27,715 nucleotides of DNA from an uncultured Coriobacteriaceae bacterium (GTDB lineage: Bacteria; Actinomycetota; Coriobacteriia; Coriobacteriales; Eggerthellaceae), in assembly GCA_900552585.1 (NCBI GenBank), contig USAB01000016.1, positions 1 to 27,715 on the forward strand, in the 5' to 3' direction. The notes beneath the pieces are model-generated. The model saw only the letters and a list, made by a program, of their open reading frames with translations. It was not told the origin of the DNA and searched no databases. Shown in pieces: positions 1-8,680 of this stretch; positions within the stretch are counted from its first letter, which is position 1, and each line of letters begins with the position of its first letter. The translations under genes and the position numbers were made by a program.

Positions 1-960
<960 letters not shown>

Positions 961-1061
961 GCATCCTCCGCCGATCGCGGCGGTTGGTCGGACCACCGTC
1001 TGTGCGCTGTGCAGCCTCCAGGGTGGCGCGGTGCGCCCCCGGGACCGCGCGGGAGCGCCCC

Positions 1062-1182
1062 GCGCGGGCGCGACCATAGAGAGGGGGATCACCCGGTCCC
1101 ATTCCGAACCCGGCAGTTAAGCCCCTCTTCGCCGAAAGTACTGCGGTGCAGTCCGTGGGAGGATAGGGCGTCGCGCCCGCGC
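1062..1182 (+). rRNA. rrf: 5S ribosomal RNA
   Basis: About 120 nt downstream of 23S with 5S landmarks: GGTCCCATTCCGAACCCGG (loop B/C region), AAGCCCCTCTTCGCCGAAAGTACTG, and the GTGGGAGGATAGGG arm. The ends pair perfectly: GCGCGGGCGC at 1062-1071 with GCGCCCGCGC at 1173-1182, forming the terminal helix I. The exact mature ends may be one or two bases inside this stem. The roughly 100-nt spacer 961-1061 is GC-rich and holds no tRNA. Confidence 0.93.
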
Positions 1183-1250
1183 AGGGCGCTTCCCTCTTTT
1201 TTTGGGGAGCGCGGAGGCCCCCGGCGCCATGCCGGGGGCCCTTCTCTTTC
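1183..1250 (+). terminator. rRNA operon terminator region
   Basis: Directly after 5S there is a short AGGG/CCCT hairpin followed by a run of seven T (1197-1203). It is followed by a perfect 10-bp hairpin, GGCCCCCGGC (1216-1225), five-base loop, GCCGGGGGCC (1231-1240), with a pyrimidine/T-rich tail. Together they look like tandem intrinsic terminators of the rRNA operon. Confidence 0.75.
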
Positions 1251-1335
1251 GTTCGACGTTTCGGATGCGGCGAGATGCCCCGGTCAGGACGTTTCGTCAT
1301 CCGACTGCGTTGCCTCCGCATATATAGGCGATAGA

Positions 1336-1371
1336 AGCGGCGTCCGGCACATTCGCTGGATGCCGCTTTTT
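1336..1371 (+). terminator. Additional intrinsic terminator
   Basis: Ten-base stem AGCGGCGTCC (1336-1345) with GGATGCCGCT (1358-1367), one G-U pair, 12-nt loop, followed by TTTTT. It is a third terminator behind the rRNA genes and separates them from the AT-rich stretch that follows. Confidence 0.75.
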
Positions 1372-1808
1372 GCGTTCTTGGCTGACTTACCTGGTGCGTG
1401 TTGGTCTCATCAGGATGAGTGCGCCCTATTCAATTTGCGAAACCCCTCATATTGAGAATCTGATTTCGCTTTTACAAGATGCTTCCGTTACGGGCAAAGT
1501 CTATTCACGACGTTCGGTAAAGCGTCTCATTGGCGCCTATACGCGGCCTTCGAATTTCTCCACTTCCTTCAACTTTGTGTCACATTCCTTAAAGAAATTG
1601 CAGAGGAATCAATTACATCATCAGTAGAACTAATAATATGAATGCAAGCATAGAAATCCTTAATCAGATAGGCAAACATTCATAGCGAAGACTATCAATG
1701 CCCTAAAATAGGGAGCTGTGAGAACCGGTGAGCACTTCGGCAGACGGTTTACGAAAGGGACCGATGCTGAATCTCCGGTCAATTCAATTCCATGCGAAAG
1801 GAAGTAAT
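1372..1808. other. AT-rich gene-poor region and leader before the dehydrogenase gene
   Basis: This stretch is clearly richer in A+T than the rest of the window. It contains one short open frame, 1415-1627 (70 codons from ATG, basic, no recognisable family, no convincing ribosome binding site), which I do not call as a gene. From about 1715 to 1795 there are short complementary segments (ACCGG near 1725 with CCGGT near 1777; CGGT and ACCG between them) that could fold into a structured 5' leader, but no riboswitch class I know is matched. No transposase, integrase or regulator is recognisable. The promoter of the dehydrogenase gene is presumably here, but no clean -35/-10 pair was found. Confidence 0.4.
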
Positions 1809-2864
1809 ATGGAAGGTAAGATGAACGCTCTGCTCAAGACCGCTCCCGAACCGGATGCGATGGAGTACGTTGAGGACTATCCTATTCCCCAGATCAAGGA
1901 CGACGAGGTCCTGCTTGAGATCAAGGCTGCTGGCATCTGCGGCACCGACCATTCTCTGTATCGTTGGAACCAGGCAATTGCCGACTCTTATCACATTCAG
2001 TTCCCGGCAATCTTCTGCCATGAGTTTTCCGGCGTCATCGCCGAGGTTGGCAAGAATGCTCCCGAGAATCTGAAGGTGGGCATGCATGTTACCGCTAACC
2101 CCATTCTTTATGATGACACCTGCGAGTGGTGCGACCGCGGCATGGTGAACATCTGCGACAACCGTCCTTTCTATGGCACCGACCTGCCCGGCGCATTCGC
2201 CAAGTACATGGCAATCCGCGCCATCAACGTCATCCCGATGCCTGAGGAGATCCCCTTCACGCAGGCTGCCCTGATGGAGCCCCTGTGCGTGGCCATGAAC
2301 GCTGTCGAGCGTCTTGATCCGCAGATCGGCGACACCGCCGTCGTCATGGGCCCTGGCGCTATCGGCCTGCTGATGGTTGCCCTGCTGAAGCAGGCTCGTG
2401 GCATCCGCAAGGTTATCGTCACCGGCCTCGAGGCAGACAAGAAGCGCTTCAAGGTTGCTGAGCAGCTGGGCGCTATCACCGTTAACGGCTCCGAAGTGGA
2501 CGCTGTCAAGACCGTTCTGGACCTGACGGACGGCAAGGGCGCTAACGTGGTTCTGGATGCTACCGGCTTCTGGGGTGCTGTGCCTCAGGCTATGGAGTTC
2601 GTTGCCAAGAACGGCAAGATCGGCGTCACCGGCCTGCCCGCAAAGCCCTCCGAGATTCATATGACCCCGCTAGCAATGCGTCAGATCTCCATCGTCGGCT
2701 CCCGCGCTTACACGCGCAAGAACTGGCGTCAGGCTCTGAACCTGCTGGCCAACGGCTTCGACATCTCCATGATTTCCAACATGGTTGTGCCTATGAAGGA
2801 TTGGCGCAAGGGCATGGAGTTTATCGAGTCCGGCGAGGGCCTGCGCGTCGTTCTGGAGCCGTAA
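1809..2864 (+). CDS. Zinc-dependent medium-chain alcohol/polyol dehydrogenase
   Basis: 351 residues, full length for the MDR family (threonine 3-dehydrogenase/sorbitol dehydrogenase branch). The GroES-like N-terminal domain carries the catalytic zinc ligands Cys in GICGTDH, His-Glu in CHEFSG, and a Glu in MEPLCVA. The Rossmann domain begins with the VMGPGAIGLL nucleotide loop. The structural-zinc lobe reads DDTCEWCDRGMVNIC, so only three of the usual four Cys are present and the first position is Asp. The start at 1809 is chosen because AAAGGAAG lies at the right distance; an in-frame GTG at 1728 would add 27 residues without homology. Substrate cannot be told from sequence. It precedes two CoA-transferase-family genes but is separated from them by a terminator-like hairpin, so it may be a separate or partly coupled unit. 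Codon choice (GCT, CGT, CTG) resembles the ribosomal genes, suggesting high expression. Confidence 0.88.
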   Translation: MEGKMNALLKTAPEPDAMEYVEDYPIPQIKDDEVLLEIKAAGICGTDHSLYRWNQAIADSYHIQFPAIFCHEFSGVIAEVGKNAPENLKVGMHVTANPILYDDTCEWCDRGMVNICDNRPFYGTDLPGAFAKYMAIRAINVIPMPEEIPFTQAALMEPLCVAMNAVERLDPQIGDTAVVMGPGAIGLLMVALLKQARGIRKVIVTGLEADKKRFKVAEQLGAITVNGSEVDAVKTVLDLTDGKGANVVLDATGFWGAVPQAMEFVAKNGKIGVTGLPAKPSEIHMTPLAMRQISIVGSRAYTRKNWRQALNLLANGFDISMISNMVVPMKDWRKGMEFIESGEGLRVVLEP

Positions 2865-2881
2865 GACGCCATATCGACTCG

Positions 2882-2956
2882 CTTGAACCCCAGCGATTCA
2901 AGTTCATATGCGAAGAAGGGGTTTCCGGTGCACGGCATCGGGCCCCTTCCTCTTTC
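2882..2956 (+). terminator. Hairpins after dehydrogenase, likely intrinsic terminator
   Basis: A small CTTGAA/TTCAAG hairpin (2882-2902) is followed by a long one: GAAGGGG (2915-2921) pairs with CCCCTTC (2943-2949), with an inner CCGGTGC/GCATCGG stem, and a pyrimidine-rich CTCTTTC tail. It would end or attenuate the dehydrogenase transcript ahead of the CoA-transferase genes. The T-run is weak, so partial read-through is likely. Confidence 0.6.
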
Positions 2957-3018
2957 AATGGGCAGATTAGTCATAAAAGTCAGTTTGTCCATACAGTAAC
3001 TATGTAAGGAGAAAATTT

Positions 3019-4350
3019 ATGGCAGGTTTGGAAGGCATCAAGGTAGTTGAGCTTACCCAGTACGCAGCCGGCCCCGCAGCCGGTCGTGCCCTGGCCGAGA
3101 TGGGCGCAACCGTTATCAAGGTCGAGCCCTTCACCGGTGACGAGCAGCGTACCCAGGGTCTTGCTTGGGGCATGAAGTTCCGCACCGAGTTCGACGACGT
3201 CGCATATGACTGCGGCTCGTTCAACAAGGAGTGGACGGCCATCAACGCCAAAAACCCCGAGGGCTACGAAGTCTTCATGAAGCTGCTGGAAACCGCGGAC
3301 ATCTTCCTGACGTCCCTGCGTTCCGGCGCTCTGGGTCGTCTGCACCTCGACTACGAGACGCTGCATGCGAAGTTCCCGAAGCTGGTCTGGGCTCAGAACC
3401 GCGGCTACGGCGAGTTCGGCCCCATGAAGGATGCTAAGGGCTTCGATGCCACGTCCTTCGCCGCGCGTTCCGGTTTCGTCAGCGCAATCCCGCAGGCCAA
3501 CGCCCATTACGAGCCGGGCAACAGCCCCATCGCCTTCGGCGACTGGAACACCGGCTGCGCTCTGGCCGTCGGCATCCTGGGCGCTCTTTCCTGGGCTCAG
3601 CGCACGGGCGAGGGCGACAAGGTCACCGGCTCCCTGTACCACGTGGGCACGTGGGGCATGACCTCCGCATTGATTGCTCAGCAGCAGGGCTGCGACTACC
3701 CGAAGGACCGCATGGAGGCCAAGTGCCCCACGAACAACAGCTATGTGTCCTCCGACGGCATCTGGTTCCTGATGTGCTTCGGCAACTACAACAAGTACGC
3801 CGACCTGGTGTTCCGTACGCTGGAGATGGACCCGAAGTGGGCCACCGATCCCGAGACTGCAACGCTGGAGGCTATGGCCGACAACGGCAAGTACGTCGAC
3901 GTCGTGGCCGAGATGCACAAGGCATGCAAGAAGTTCACGTTTGCCGAACTGGAGAAGCGCTTCCGCGAGAACGACATCCCGTTCGAGAAGATTCAGACCG
4001 TCAAGGACGTTCTGAACGACCAGGAAGCTTTCGACAACGACCAGCTGCGTAAGATCCCCTACGAGGATCAGGGCTACGACAAGGGCCCCGGCTTCCCGAA
4101 CGACGGCACTTACACCGTCACGACGATGCCGTTCCGTCTGGCCAGCCTGGGCGACCCGGTGCTGTACCGCAGCCGTCCCGTTGGTTACGACACCCGCAAG
4201 ATCCTGAAGCAGTACGGCTACACGGATGCCGACGTCGACAAGCTGGTCGACGATGGCGCAGTGCTGTGCTACACCGGCGATCCGGTTCCCGAAGTTGCCC
4301 TGCAGCCCAGCTATGGCCCGCATACGCCCGAGGACAGGAAGGTTAAGTAA
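3019..4350 (+). CDS. Class III (CaiB/BaiF family) CoA-transferase
   Basis: 443 residues. The N-terminus LEGIKVVELTQYAAGPAAGR and the ADIFLTSLRSGAL segment are typical of formyl-CoA transferase/CaiB proteins, which move CoA between carboxylic acids through an acyl-aspartyl intermediate. Asp175 in the GDWNTG motif aligns with the catalytic Asp169 of oxalate formyl-CoA transferase (GDSNTG). The other family landmark here reads GFD (residues 141-143). A strong AAGGAG ribosome site precedes the ATG. Two bases separate its stop from the next gene, a second family member, so the two are certainly co-transcribed and may form a heteromer as in BbsEF or SmtAB, or act in sequence. The donor and acceptor acids are unknown. 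Codon use is strongly optimised, like that of the ribosomal genes. Confidence 0.9.
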   Translation: MAGLEGIKVVELTQYAAGPAAGRALAEMGATVIKVEPFTGDEQRTQGLAWGMKFRTEFDDVAYDCGSFNKEWTAINAKNPEGYEVFMKLLETADIFLTSLRSGALGRLHLDYETLHAKFPKLVWAQNRGYGEFGPMKDAKGFDATSFAARSGFVSAIPQANAHYEPGNSPIAFGDWNTGCALAVGILGALSWAQRTGEGDKVTGSLYHVGTWGMTSALIAQQQGCDYPKDRMEAKCPTNNSYVSSDGIWFLMCFGNYNKYADLVFRTLEMDPKWATDPETATLEAMADNGKYVDVVAEMHKACKKFTFAELEKRFRENDIPFEKIQTVKDVLNDQEAFDNDQLRKIPYEDQGYDKGPGFPNDGTYTVTTMPFRLASLGDPVLYRSRPVGYDTRKILKQYGYTDADVDKLVDDGAVLCYTGDPVPEVALQPSYGPHTPEDRKVK

Positions 4351-4352
4351 AT

Positions 4353-5615
4353 ATGCCTAAATCCGCATTCAACAAGGTCACCGTTCTGGACTTCTCCCGT
4401 TATCTGCCCGGCGGCTACGCCACGCAGACGCTGGCTGACCTGGGAGCAAACGTCATCAAGTGCGAAGACACCGGTCTGGGCGACTTCATGCGCCACGACT
4501 TCCCGACGAAGGGCAACGGCGTTTCCTACTACGTCAATGCTTTGGGCCGCAACAAGAAGTCCGTGTCCTTCAACTTGAAGAACCAGGAGACCGTCGAGGC
4601 CTTCCATAAGATGGCAAAGGATGCCGACATCATCGTCGAGTCCTTCCGTCCGGGCGTTACCAAGAAGCTGGGCATTGACTACGATACGATCAAGGAAATC
4701 AATCCTCGCATCATTTATTGCTCCATCTCCGCTTACGGCGCCAACGACCCGCGCAGCCTGAAGCCGCAGCACGACCTGAACATGCAGGCAACCGCTGGCT
4801 ATCTGGCCGTCAACCACGGCTCCATGAGCCCGCTGCACCTGTGCGACTTGTCCACCGGCATGGTCGTGGGCCAGGCTCTGCTGGCTGCCCTGTATGACCG
4901 CGAAGAGACCGGTAAGGGCTGCTACATCGACACGAGCATGTTCGACTGCTTCGTATGGTGGAACTCGCTGCTGGACTCCCGCTGGAGCTTCAACGACGGC
5001 GTGTGCAAGCGCACCGACCTGGAGTATCCTTCTCTGGCATACAACGTGTACGAGACGAAGGACGGCAAGCGCTACTCGCTGGGCATGGTGGAAGCGAAGT
5101 TCTGGAAGAACTTCTGCGAAGCCATTGGCCACGAGGAGCTGCTGGGCCATGGCCTGGATCGCGAATGGGAAGCGCCCGAGCTGTTCGAGACGGTTCGCCA
5201 GATCATGAAGACGAAGACCGCCGACGAGTGGACCGCTTGGTTCGACGAGCCGGAGCATGCGAACATGTGCGCCGCCAAGGTCAACACGAAGACCGAGGCT
5301 ATCGCACAGCTGACGAAGGAGAACCCCGAGGCTCTGGCCTATGTGGACTTCCCGCGCGTCGGCCACGTGCTGCAGACGGGCCTGCCGCATCACCTGTCCA
5401 CCATTCCCACGCCGATCTCCGAGTACAAGGCCGTTTCCGACCTTGGCGCAGATACGGCAGAGGAGCTGAAGAAGGTCGGCTACAGCGACGCCGACATCCA
5501 GCGCCTGCACGAGGAAGGTGGCATCAAGTTCGCCGAGGACTTCCCGCCTGAGGAAGACCGCGCCCCCATTGCTCCCGATGGCTTTGCGAACAACGAGCTT
5601 GGCCCCATGTACTAA
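4353..5615 (+). CDS. CaiB/BaiF family protein, racemase-like active site
   Basis: 420 residues, same family as its upstream neighbour but divergent from it. The N-terminus (VTVLDFSRYLPGGYATQTLA) and IIVESFRPGVTKKLGIDY segments are family hallmarks. His140-Asp141 in the QHDLN motif and Asp165 in LHLCDLSTG correspond to the His/Asp acid-base pair of alpha-methylacyl-CoA racemases (GHDxNY motif), while Asp165 could equally be the nucleophile of a CoA-transferase. The protein may therefore be a 2-substituted acyl-CoA epimerase, or the second subunit of a CoA-transferase. A GGAAGG ribosome site overlaps the end of the previous gene. A strong terminator follows at 5658, closing the unit. Assignment to the family is firm; the reaction is inference. 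Confidence 0.88.
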   Translation: MPKSAFNKVTVLDFSRYLPGGYATQTLADLGANVIKCEDTGLGDFMRHDFPTKGNGVSYYVNALGRNKKSVSFNLKNQETVEAFHKMAKDADIIVESFRPGVTKKLGIDYDTIKEINPRIIYCSISAYGANDPRSLKPQHDLNMQATAGYLAVNHGSMSPLHLCDLSTGMVVGQALLAALYDREETGKGCYIDTSMFDCFVWWNSLLDSRWSFNDGVCKRTDLEYPSLAYNVYETKDGKRYSLGMVEAKFWKNFCEAIGHEELLGHGLDREWEAPELFETVRQIMKTKTADEWTAWFDEPEHANMCAAKVNTKTEAIAQLTKENPEALAYVDFPRVGHVLQTGLPHHLSTIPTPISEYKAVSDLGADTAEELKKVGYSDADIQRLHEEGGIKFAEDFPPEEDRAPIAPDGFANNELGPMY

Positions 5616-5657
5616 GTCGTTTCGAATGTGCGCATAACGCATACAGAACATGCGAAG

Positions 5658-5686
5658 GAGGCTGCCGAAAGGCGGCCTCTTTTTTT
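5658..5686 (+). terminator. Intrinsic terminator of CoA-transferase operon
   Basis: GAGGCTGCC (5658-5666), GAAA tetraloop, GGCGGCCTC (5671-5679), one G-U pair, then seven T. This is a textbook terminator and ends the plus-strand unit before the convergent two-component genes. Confidence 0.92.
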
Positions 5687-5750
5687 ATAGGGAGCGTTAC
5701 GCGTGCGGCAGCAGATGCCGGCATCGCGCGACACGGTGCGTTACAGGGCG

Positions 5751-5769
5751 GCCTATCGGCGCCTATCGG
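5751..5769. repeat. Tandem 9-bp direct repeat at the kinase stop codon
   Basis: GCCTATCGG occurs twice back to back with a 10-bp period (5751-5759 and 5761-5769). The second copy contains the TAG stop (reverse strand) of the histidine kinase. It is probably a small slippage duplication; no function is evident. Confidence 0.5.
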
Positions 5770-6797
5770 TCATCCGAATCGATGGTGGGGATAGCCACCA
5801 TGAAGCACGCGCCGCCCTCAGGGCGGTTGAAGGCATCCACGGACCCGTCGTGCGCCTCAATGATGGATTTCACGATGGCGAGCCCCAAGCCAGAGCCGCC
5901 GGCATTCTGCGCGCGGCTGAAATCCGTGCGGTAGAAGCGCTCGAACAGCATATGCGGGTCCACATCGCCGAATCCGGTGCCATCGTCGGAGACGGAGATG
6001 ATGGACGCCGTTTCCGTACCGGCAAGCTCGATCCAGATGTGGCCGCCGGGCTTGATGAAGTGGCTGGCGTTATCCACCAGGTTCGTGACGACTTCCTCCA
6101 GGCGGTCGCGGTCGCCCAGCACGTCGGGTGCTTCGCCTTCCAGCGATACGTTCGCCCCGCGCTCCGCAAGCACGGGGGCAATCGAGTCGATGGCGTCCTG
6201 CGCCACATCGCGCAGGTTCACGCGATGCCATTCCCGCGCCTGGTCGTCGTCGCGGTTGCGTTCGAGCGAGATGATGTCCGTGGTCAGGCGCGTCAGGCGC
6301 TCGCTTTCGCGAACGATGCTGTTGCAGAAGCGTTCGTGCAGTTCGGGCGGCAGATCGGGATCCTGGAGCATCTCCGCATTGCCGCGGATGGCCGTCAGGG
6401 GCGTGCGCAGCTCATGTGCGACGTCACTCACGAATGCGGATTGGTTGCTCTCTACATTCGCCAGCTCTTTCCGATTCGATTCCGCATCCTCGTAAAGCAG
6501 GCGGAACTGCTCGGACAGGTCGTGCGCCTCGCGGTAGACGCCGTTTTCCGGCGACGGCCCGGAACCGCCGTTGCGACGGCACTGCTTCACGTGTGCGACG
6601 AGCGCTTTCAGGGGTTCCGCCAGGTAGTGGCCCACGGCCATGCCGATGACCAGCACGACGGCGGAGATGGGAAGGATGACGAACGCGAGTGCGGGGTTCA
6701 CATGCCCGAACACCGCGCACGTTCCGAACACGAGCGCCATGGCCAGCACGGAGATGAGCGTGGCGAACAGGGCGAAATATGTCTGCAGCTGCTTCAT
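5763..6797 (-). CDS. Membrane sensor histidine kinase
   Basis: 344 residues. Two N-terminal membrane segments (about 7-30 and 36-57) are separated by only a few residues, so there is almost no extracytoplasmic sensor; the kinase may sense within the membrane or through a partner. A HAMP-like linker and short helix follow, then the H-box VAHELRTPLTAIRGN with the phospho-accepting His128, the N-box VTNLVDNASHFI, the DDGTGFG ATP motif, an FYRTDFSR F-box and the GSGLGLAIV G-box. This is an OmpR-partner (HPK1-type) kinase. It lies 24 bases downstream of the response regulator in the same operon. The signal is unknown. Confidence 0.93.
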   Translation of the reverse strand: MKQLQTYFALFATLISVLAMALVFGTCAVFGHVNPALAFVILPISAVVLVIGMAVGHYLAEPLKALVAHVKQCRRNGGSGPSPENGVYREAHDLSEQFRLLYEDAESNRKELANVESNQSAFVSDVAHELRTPLTAIRGNAEMLQDPDLPPELHERFCNSIVRESERLTRLTTDIISLERNRDDDQAREWHRVNLRDVAQDAIDSIAPVLAERGANVSLEGEAPDVLGDRDRLEEVVTNLVDNASHFIKPGGHIWIELAGTETASIISVSDDGTGFGDVDPHMLFERFYRTDFSRAQNAGGSGLGLAIVKSIIEAHDGSVDAFNRPEGGACFMVAIPTIDSDDR

Positions 6798-6821
6798 GGG
6801 TGGACGCGCTGGCCGGTCGCG

Positions 6822-7514
6822 CTATTTCTTGAAGCGATAGCCGTAGCCGCGGACGGTTTCCACCAGGCCGGGATCGTAGCCGGCTTCCTGCAGTTTGTCG
6901 CGCAGGCGCTTGATGTGCGTATCGACGGTCTTCGATTCCGTCAGATATTCCCAGCCCCAGGCGTTGCGCAGCAGGTCCTCGCGCGAGAGCACCTTGCCCG
7001 CCTGCTTCATGAGGTAGGCCAGCAGCTCGTATTCGCGCGGTGTCAGCTTGATCTCGCCGTTTTCGCCGGTAGCAGTATGGGCGTCCTCGTCCAAGGTGAT
7101 GCCCTGGACCGAGACGCGGTGCACGTCCTCGTTGTTGTCCAGCGACACCCGGCGGAGCAGTGCATGCACGCGGGCCAGTAGCTCGCGGATGCCGAACGGC
7201 TTCGCTAGGTAATCGTCCGCTCCGATTTCCAGGCCGACCACCTTGTCTATTTCCTTGTCGCGCGCGCTGAGGAACAGCACGGGCGCATCGGAATGCGCGC
7301 GGATGCGATGGCACAGCTCGTACCCGTCCATTTCGGGAAGCATGATATCAAGGATGTACAGATCGTATTCGTTTGCAGCATCCAGCTTCAGGGCATCCGT
7401 GCCGTTTGCGGCGATGTCGACCTCGAAGCCCTCTTTCTTCAGGGCGTAGCCTACGAAATCGGTGATGGACTGCTCGTCGTCTACCAGTAGGATGCGTGCG
7501 TTGCTTTGCGGCAT
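6822..7514 (-). CDS. OmpR/PhoB-family response regulator
   Basis: 230 residues from the ATG at 7514, chosen because GGAGGGAG lies upstream; an in-frame start at 7562 adds 16 Arg-rich residues and is less likely. The receiver domain (5-120) has the acidic pair Asp12-Asp13, phospho-acceptor Asp56 in LYILDIMLPEMDG, Ser83 and Lys105 (LAKPFG). The C-terminal winged helix-turn-helix (about 135-228) includes LTPREYELLAYL, the VDTHIKRLRDKL recognition helix and the terminal TVRGYGYRF motif. It binds DNA when phosphorylated by the adjacent kinase. Targets are unknown; its gene is divergent from the pantothenate kinase gene with about 130 bases between starts. Confidence 0.95.
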   Translation of the reverse strand: MPQSNARILLVDDEQSITDFVGYALKKEGFEVDIAANGTDALKLDAANEYDLYILDIMLPEMDGYELCHRIRAHSDAPVLFLSARDKEIDKVVGLEIGADDYLAKPFGIRELLARVHALLRRVSLDNNEDVHRVSVQGITLDEDAHTATGENGEIKLTPREYELLAYLMKQAGKVLSREDLLRNAWGWEYLTESKTVDTHIKRLRDKLQEAGYDPGLVETVRGYGYRFKK

Positions 7515-7600
7515 GCGGTTCGTCTCCCTCCGCACTGTGCGTCCGCGCAGGGGAAGGCGCATATCCGGCCAGTTCCCTGCGAGTAAAATGTCTACGGATT

Positions 7601-7631
7601 ATGATAGCATGACGAAAATTCGAAAATGCAA
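7601..7631 (-). promoter_or_regulatory. Candidate promoter of the two-component operon
   Basis: On the minus strand, TTGCAT (7626-7631) and an extended -10, TGC-TATCAT (TATCAT at 7601-7606), are 19 bases apart. The same spot reads TATGAT on the plus strand (7600-7605), a possible -10 for the divergent pantothenate kinase gene, so both promoters may overlap. A GAGTAAAAT element at 7581 is another plus-strand -10 candidate. Confidence 0.35.
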
Positions 7632-7648
7632 ACAGGGAGATGGGCGCT

Positions 7649-8449
7649 GTGCTGATAGCCATCGATGTAGGAAACACGCAAACCACGCTCGGCCTCTTCG
7701 AAGGGGACAAGCTGGAACACATGTGGCGCATCTCGTCCCATTCCACCCGATCCACTGACGAACTGCACGTGCTGCTCCGCGGCTTGTTCGACATGGGCGG
7801 CGTGCCCCACGAAACGGTGGAAGGCGTGGCGCTGGCAACGGTCGTGCCGTCGGCGACGCACATGTGGAAGAAAGTGTGCCGGTCCATGTTCGGCATGAAT
7901 CTGCTGATGGTGAACGTGAAGACCGCCGGCGAGCTGATCGACGTCACGAATTACCGACGTTCCGACCTGGGTGCGGACCGCGTGGCGGATGCCGTTGCCG
8001 CGCGCAGCTTCTACGGGTCGCCGTGCATCGTGGTGGATTTCGGCACGGCCACGAACATCGAGGTCATCGATAAGGACGGCTGCTTTGCCGGCGGCATCAT
8101 CGCGCCGGGCGTGGAATCGTCCATGAATGCCCTGTTCTCGCATGCGGCACTGCTGCCGCAGGTCGAGCTCGTCGATCCGCGCAACGCCATTGGCCGCAAC
8201 ACCACGAAGGCCATGCAGGTGGGCATTGTCTACGGCGAGATCGACCGCGTAGACGGCCTGGTGAACCGCGTGTTCGATCAGCTGGGCTACAAGACCACGG
8301 TTGTCGCCACGGGCGGGCTGTCCAGCACCATGGCGCCGCTGTCGAAGACCATCAGCGAAGTGAACCCCGACCTGACGCTGCAGGGCATCCGCATGATTTA
8401 CGAACATCAGGATGCGCTCAAGAAGGCAGCGCACGCGAAGGGCAAGTAG
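7649..8449 (+). CDS. coaX: Type III pantothenate kinase
   Basis: 266 residues from a GTG start; CoaX phosphorylates pantothenate in the first committed step of coenzyme A synthesis. Motifs: the N-terminal phosphate loop IDVGNTQTTLG (residues 5-15, Asp6), the LGADRVADAVAA motif with Asp110/Arg111, the VVDFGTATNIEVID motif (Asp130) and GGIIAPG. These mark the acetate/sugar-kinase-fold type III enzyme rather than CoaA. The GTG at 7649 puts the AGGGAG site nine bases upstream and gives the common MLIAIDVGNT beginning; ATG at 7640 overlaps that site and is less likely. The gene stands alone between the divergent regulator and fhs. CoA supply is a loose thematic link to the nearby CoA-transferases but they are in a different transcription unit. 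Confidence 0.95.
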   Translation: MLIAIDVGNTQTTLGLFEGDKLEHMWRISSHSTRSTDELHVLLRGLFDMGGVPHETVEGVALATVVPSATHMWKKVCRSMFGMNLLMVNVKTAGELIDVTNYRRSDLGADRVADAVAARSFYGSPCIVVDFGTATNIEVIDKDGCFAGGIIAPGVESSMNALFSHAALLPQVELVDPRNAIGRNTTKAMQVGIVYGEIDRVDGLVNRVFDQLGYKTTVVATGGLSSTMAPLSKTISEVNPDLTLQGIRMIYEHQDALKKAAHAKGK

Positions 8450-8680
8450 GCGAATTTCGGGAACTGCAAGCGGCCGGCGGAAGCCCCGGCTGCACATTCC
8501 CTTCATAGTGCGACGGTCTGCTCCGCCGATGGCGGTTCAGGCCCCCGCGTTTGCAGAAGCGCACCTTCCCAATGCCCGGCGCCAGAGTAAAATAACGCGC
8601 GTAGCGGCGGGCTGCTCGGCCCGTTCGGAGGCATTGCAGCGCGTTCGATCCGCGCGCTGCCGAAGAGAAAGGGGAGCGGC
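8450..8680 (+). other. Intergenic leader of fhs with hairpins
   Basis: No gene is seen here. TAAAAT near 8590 (in GAGTAAAAT, also found before coaX) is a possible -10 without a clear -35. Two hairpins precede the ribosome site of fhs: CGGGC/GCCCG around 8608-8623 and a perfect 8-bp stem GCAGCGCG (8636-8643) with CGCGCTGC (8653-8660). Neither THF nor ZTP riboswitch motifs are recognisable. Confidence 0.4.

Noticed and set aside
1415..1627. 70-codon basic open frame in the AT-rich island
   Set aside because: No ribosome site, no recognised family, composition of the surrounding non-coding DNA.
5703..7181. Open frame of 492 codons opposite the kinase and regulator
   Set aside because: The minus-strand proteins carry full kinase and receiver motifs; this frame has none.
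8450..8680. THF or ZTP riboswitch upstream of fhs
   Set aside because: Expected for a folate gene, but the conserved core motifs of both classes are absent; only simple hairpins are present.
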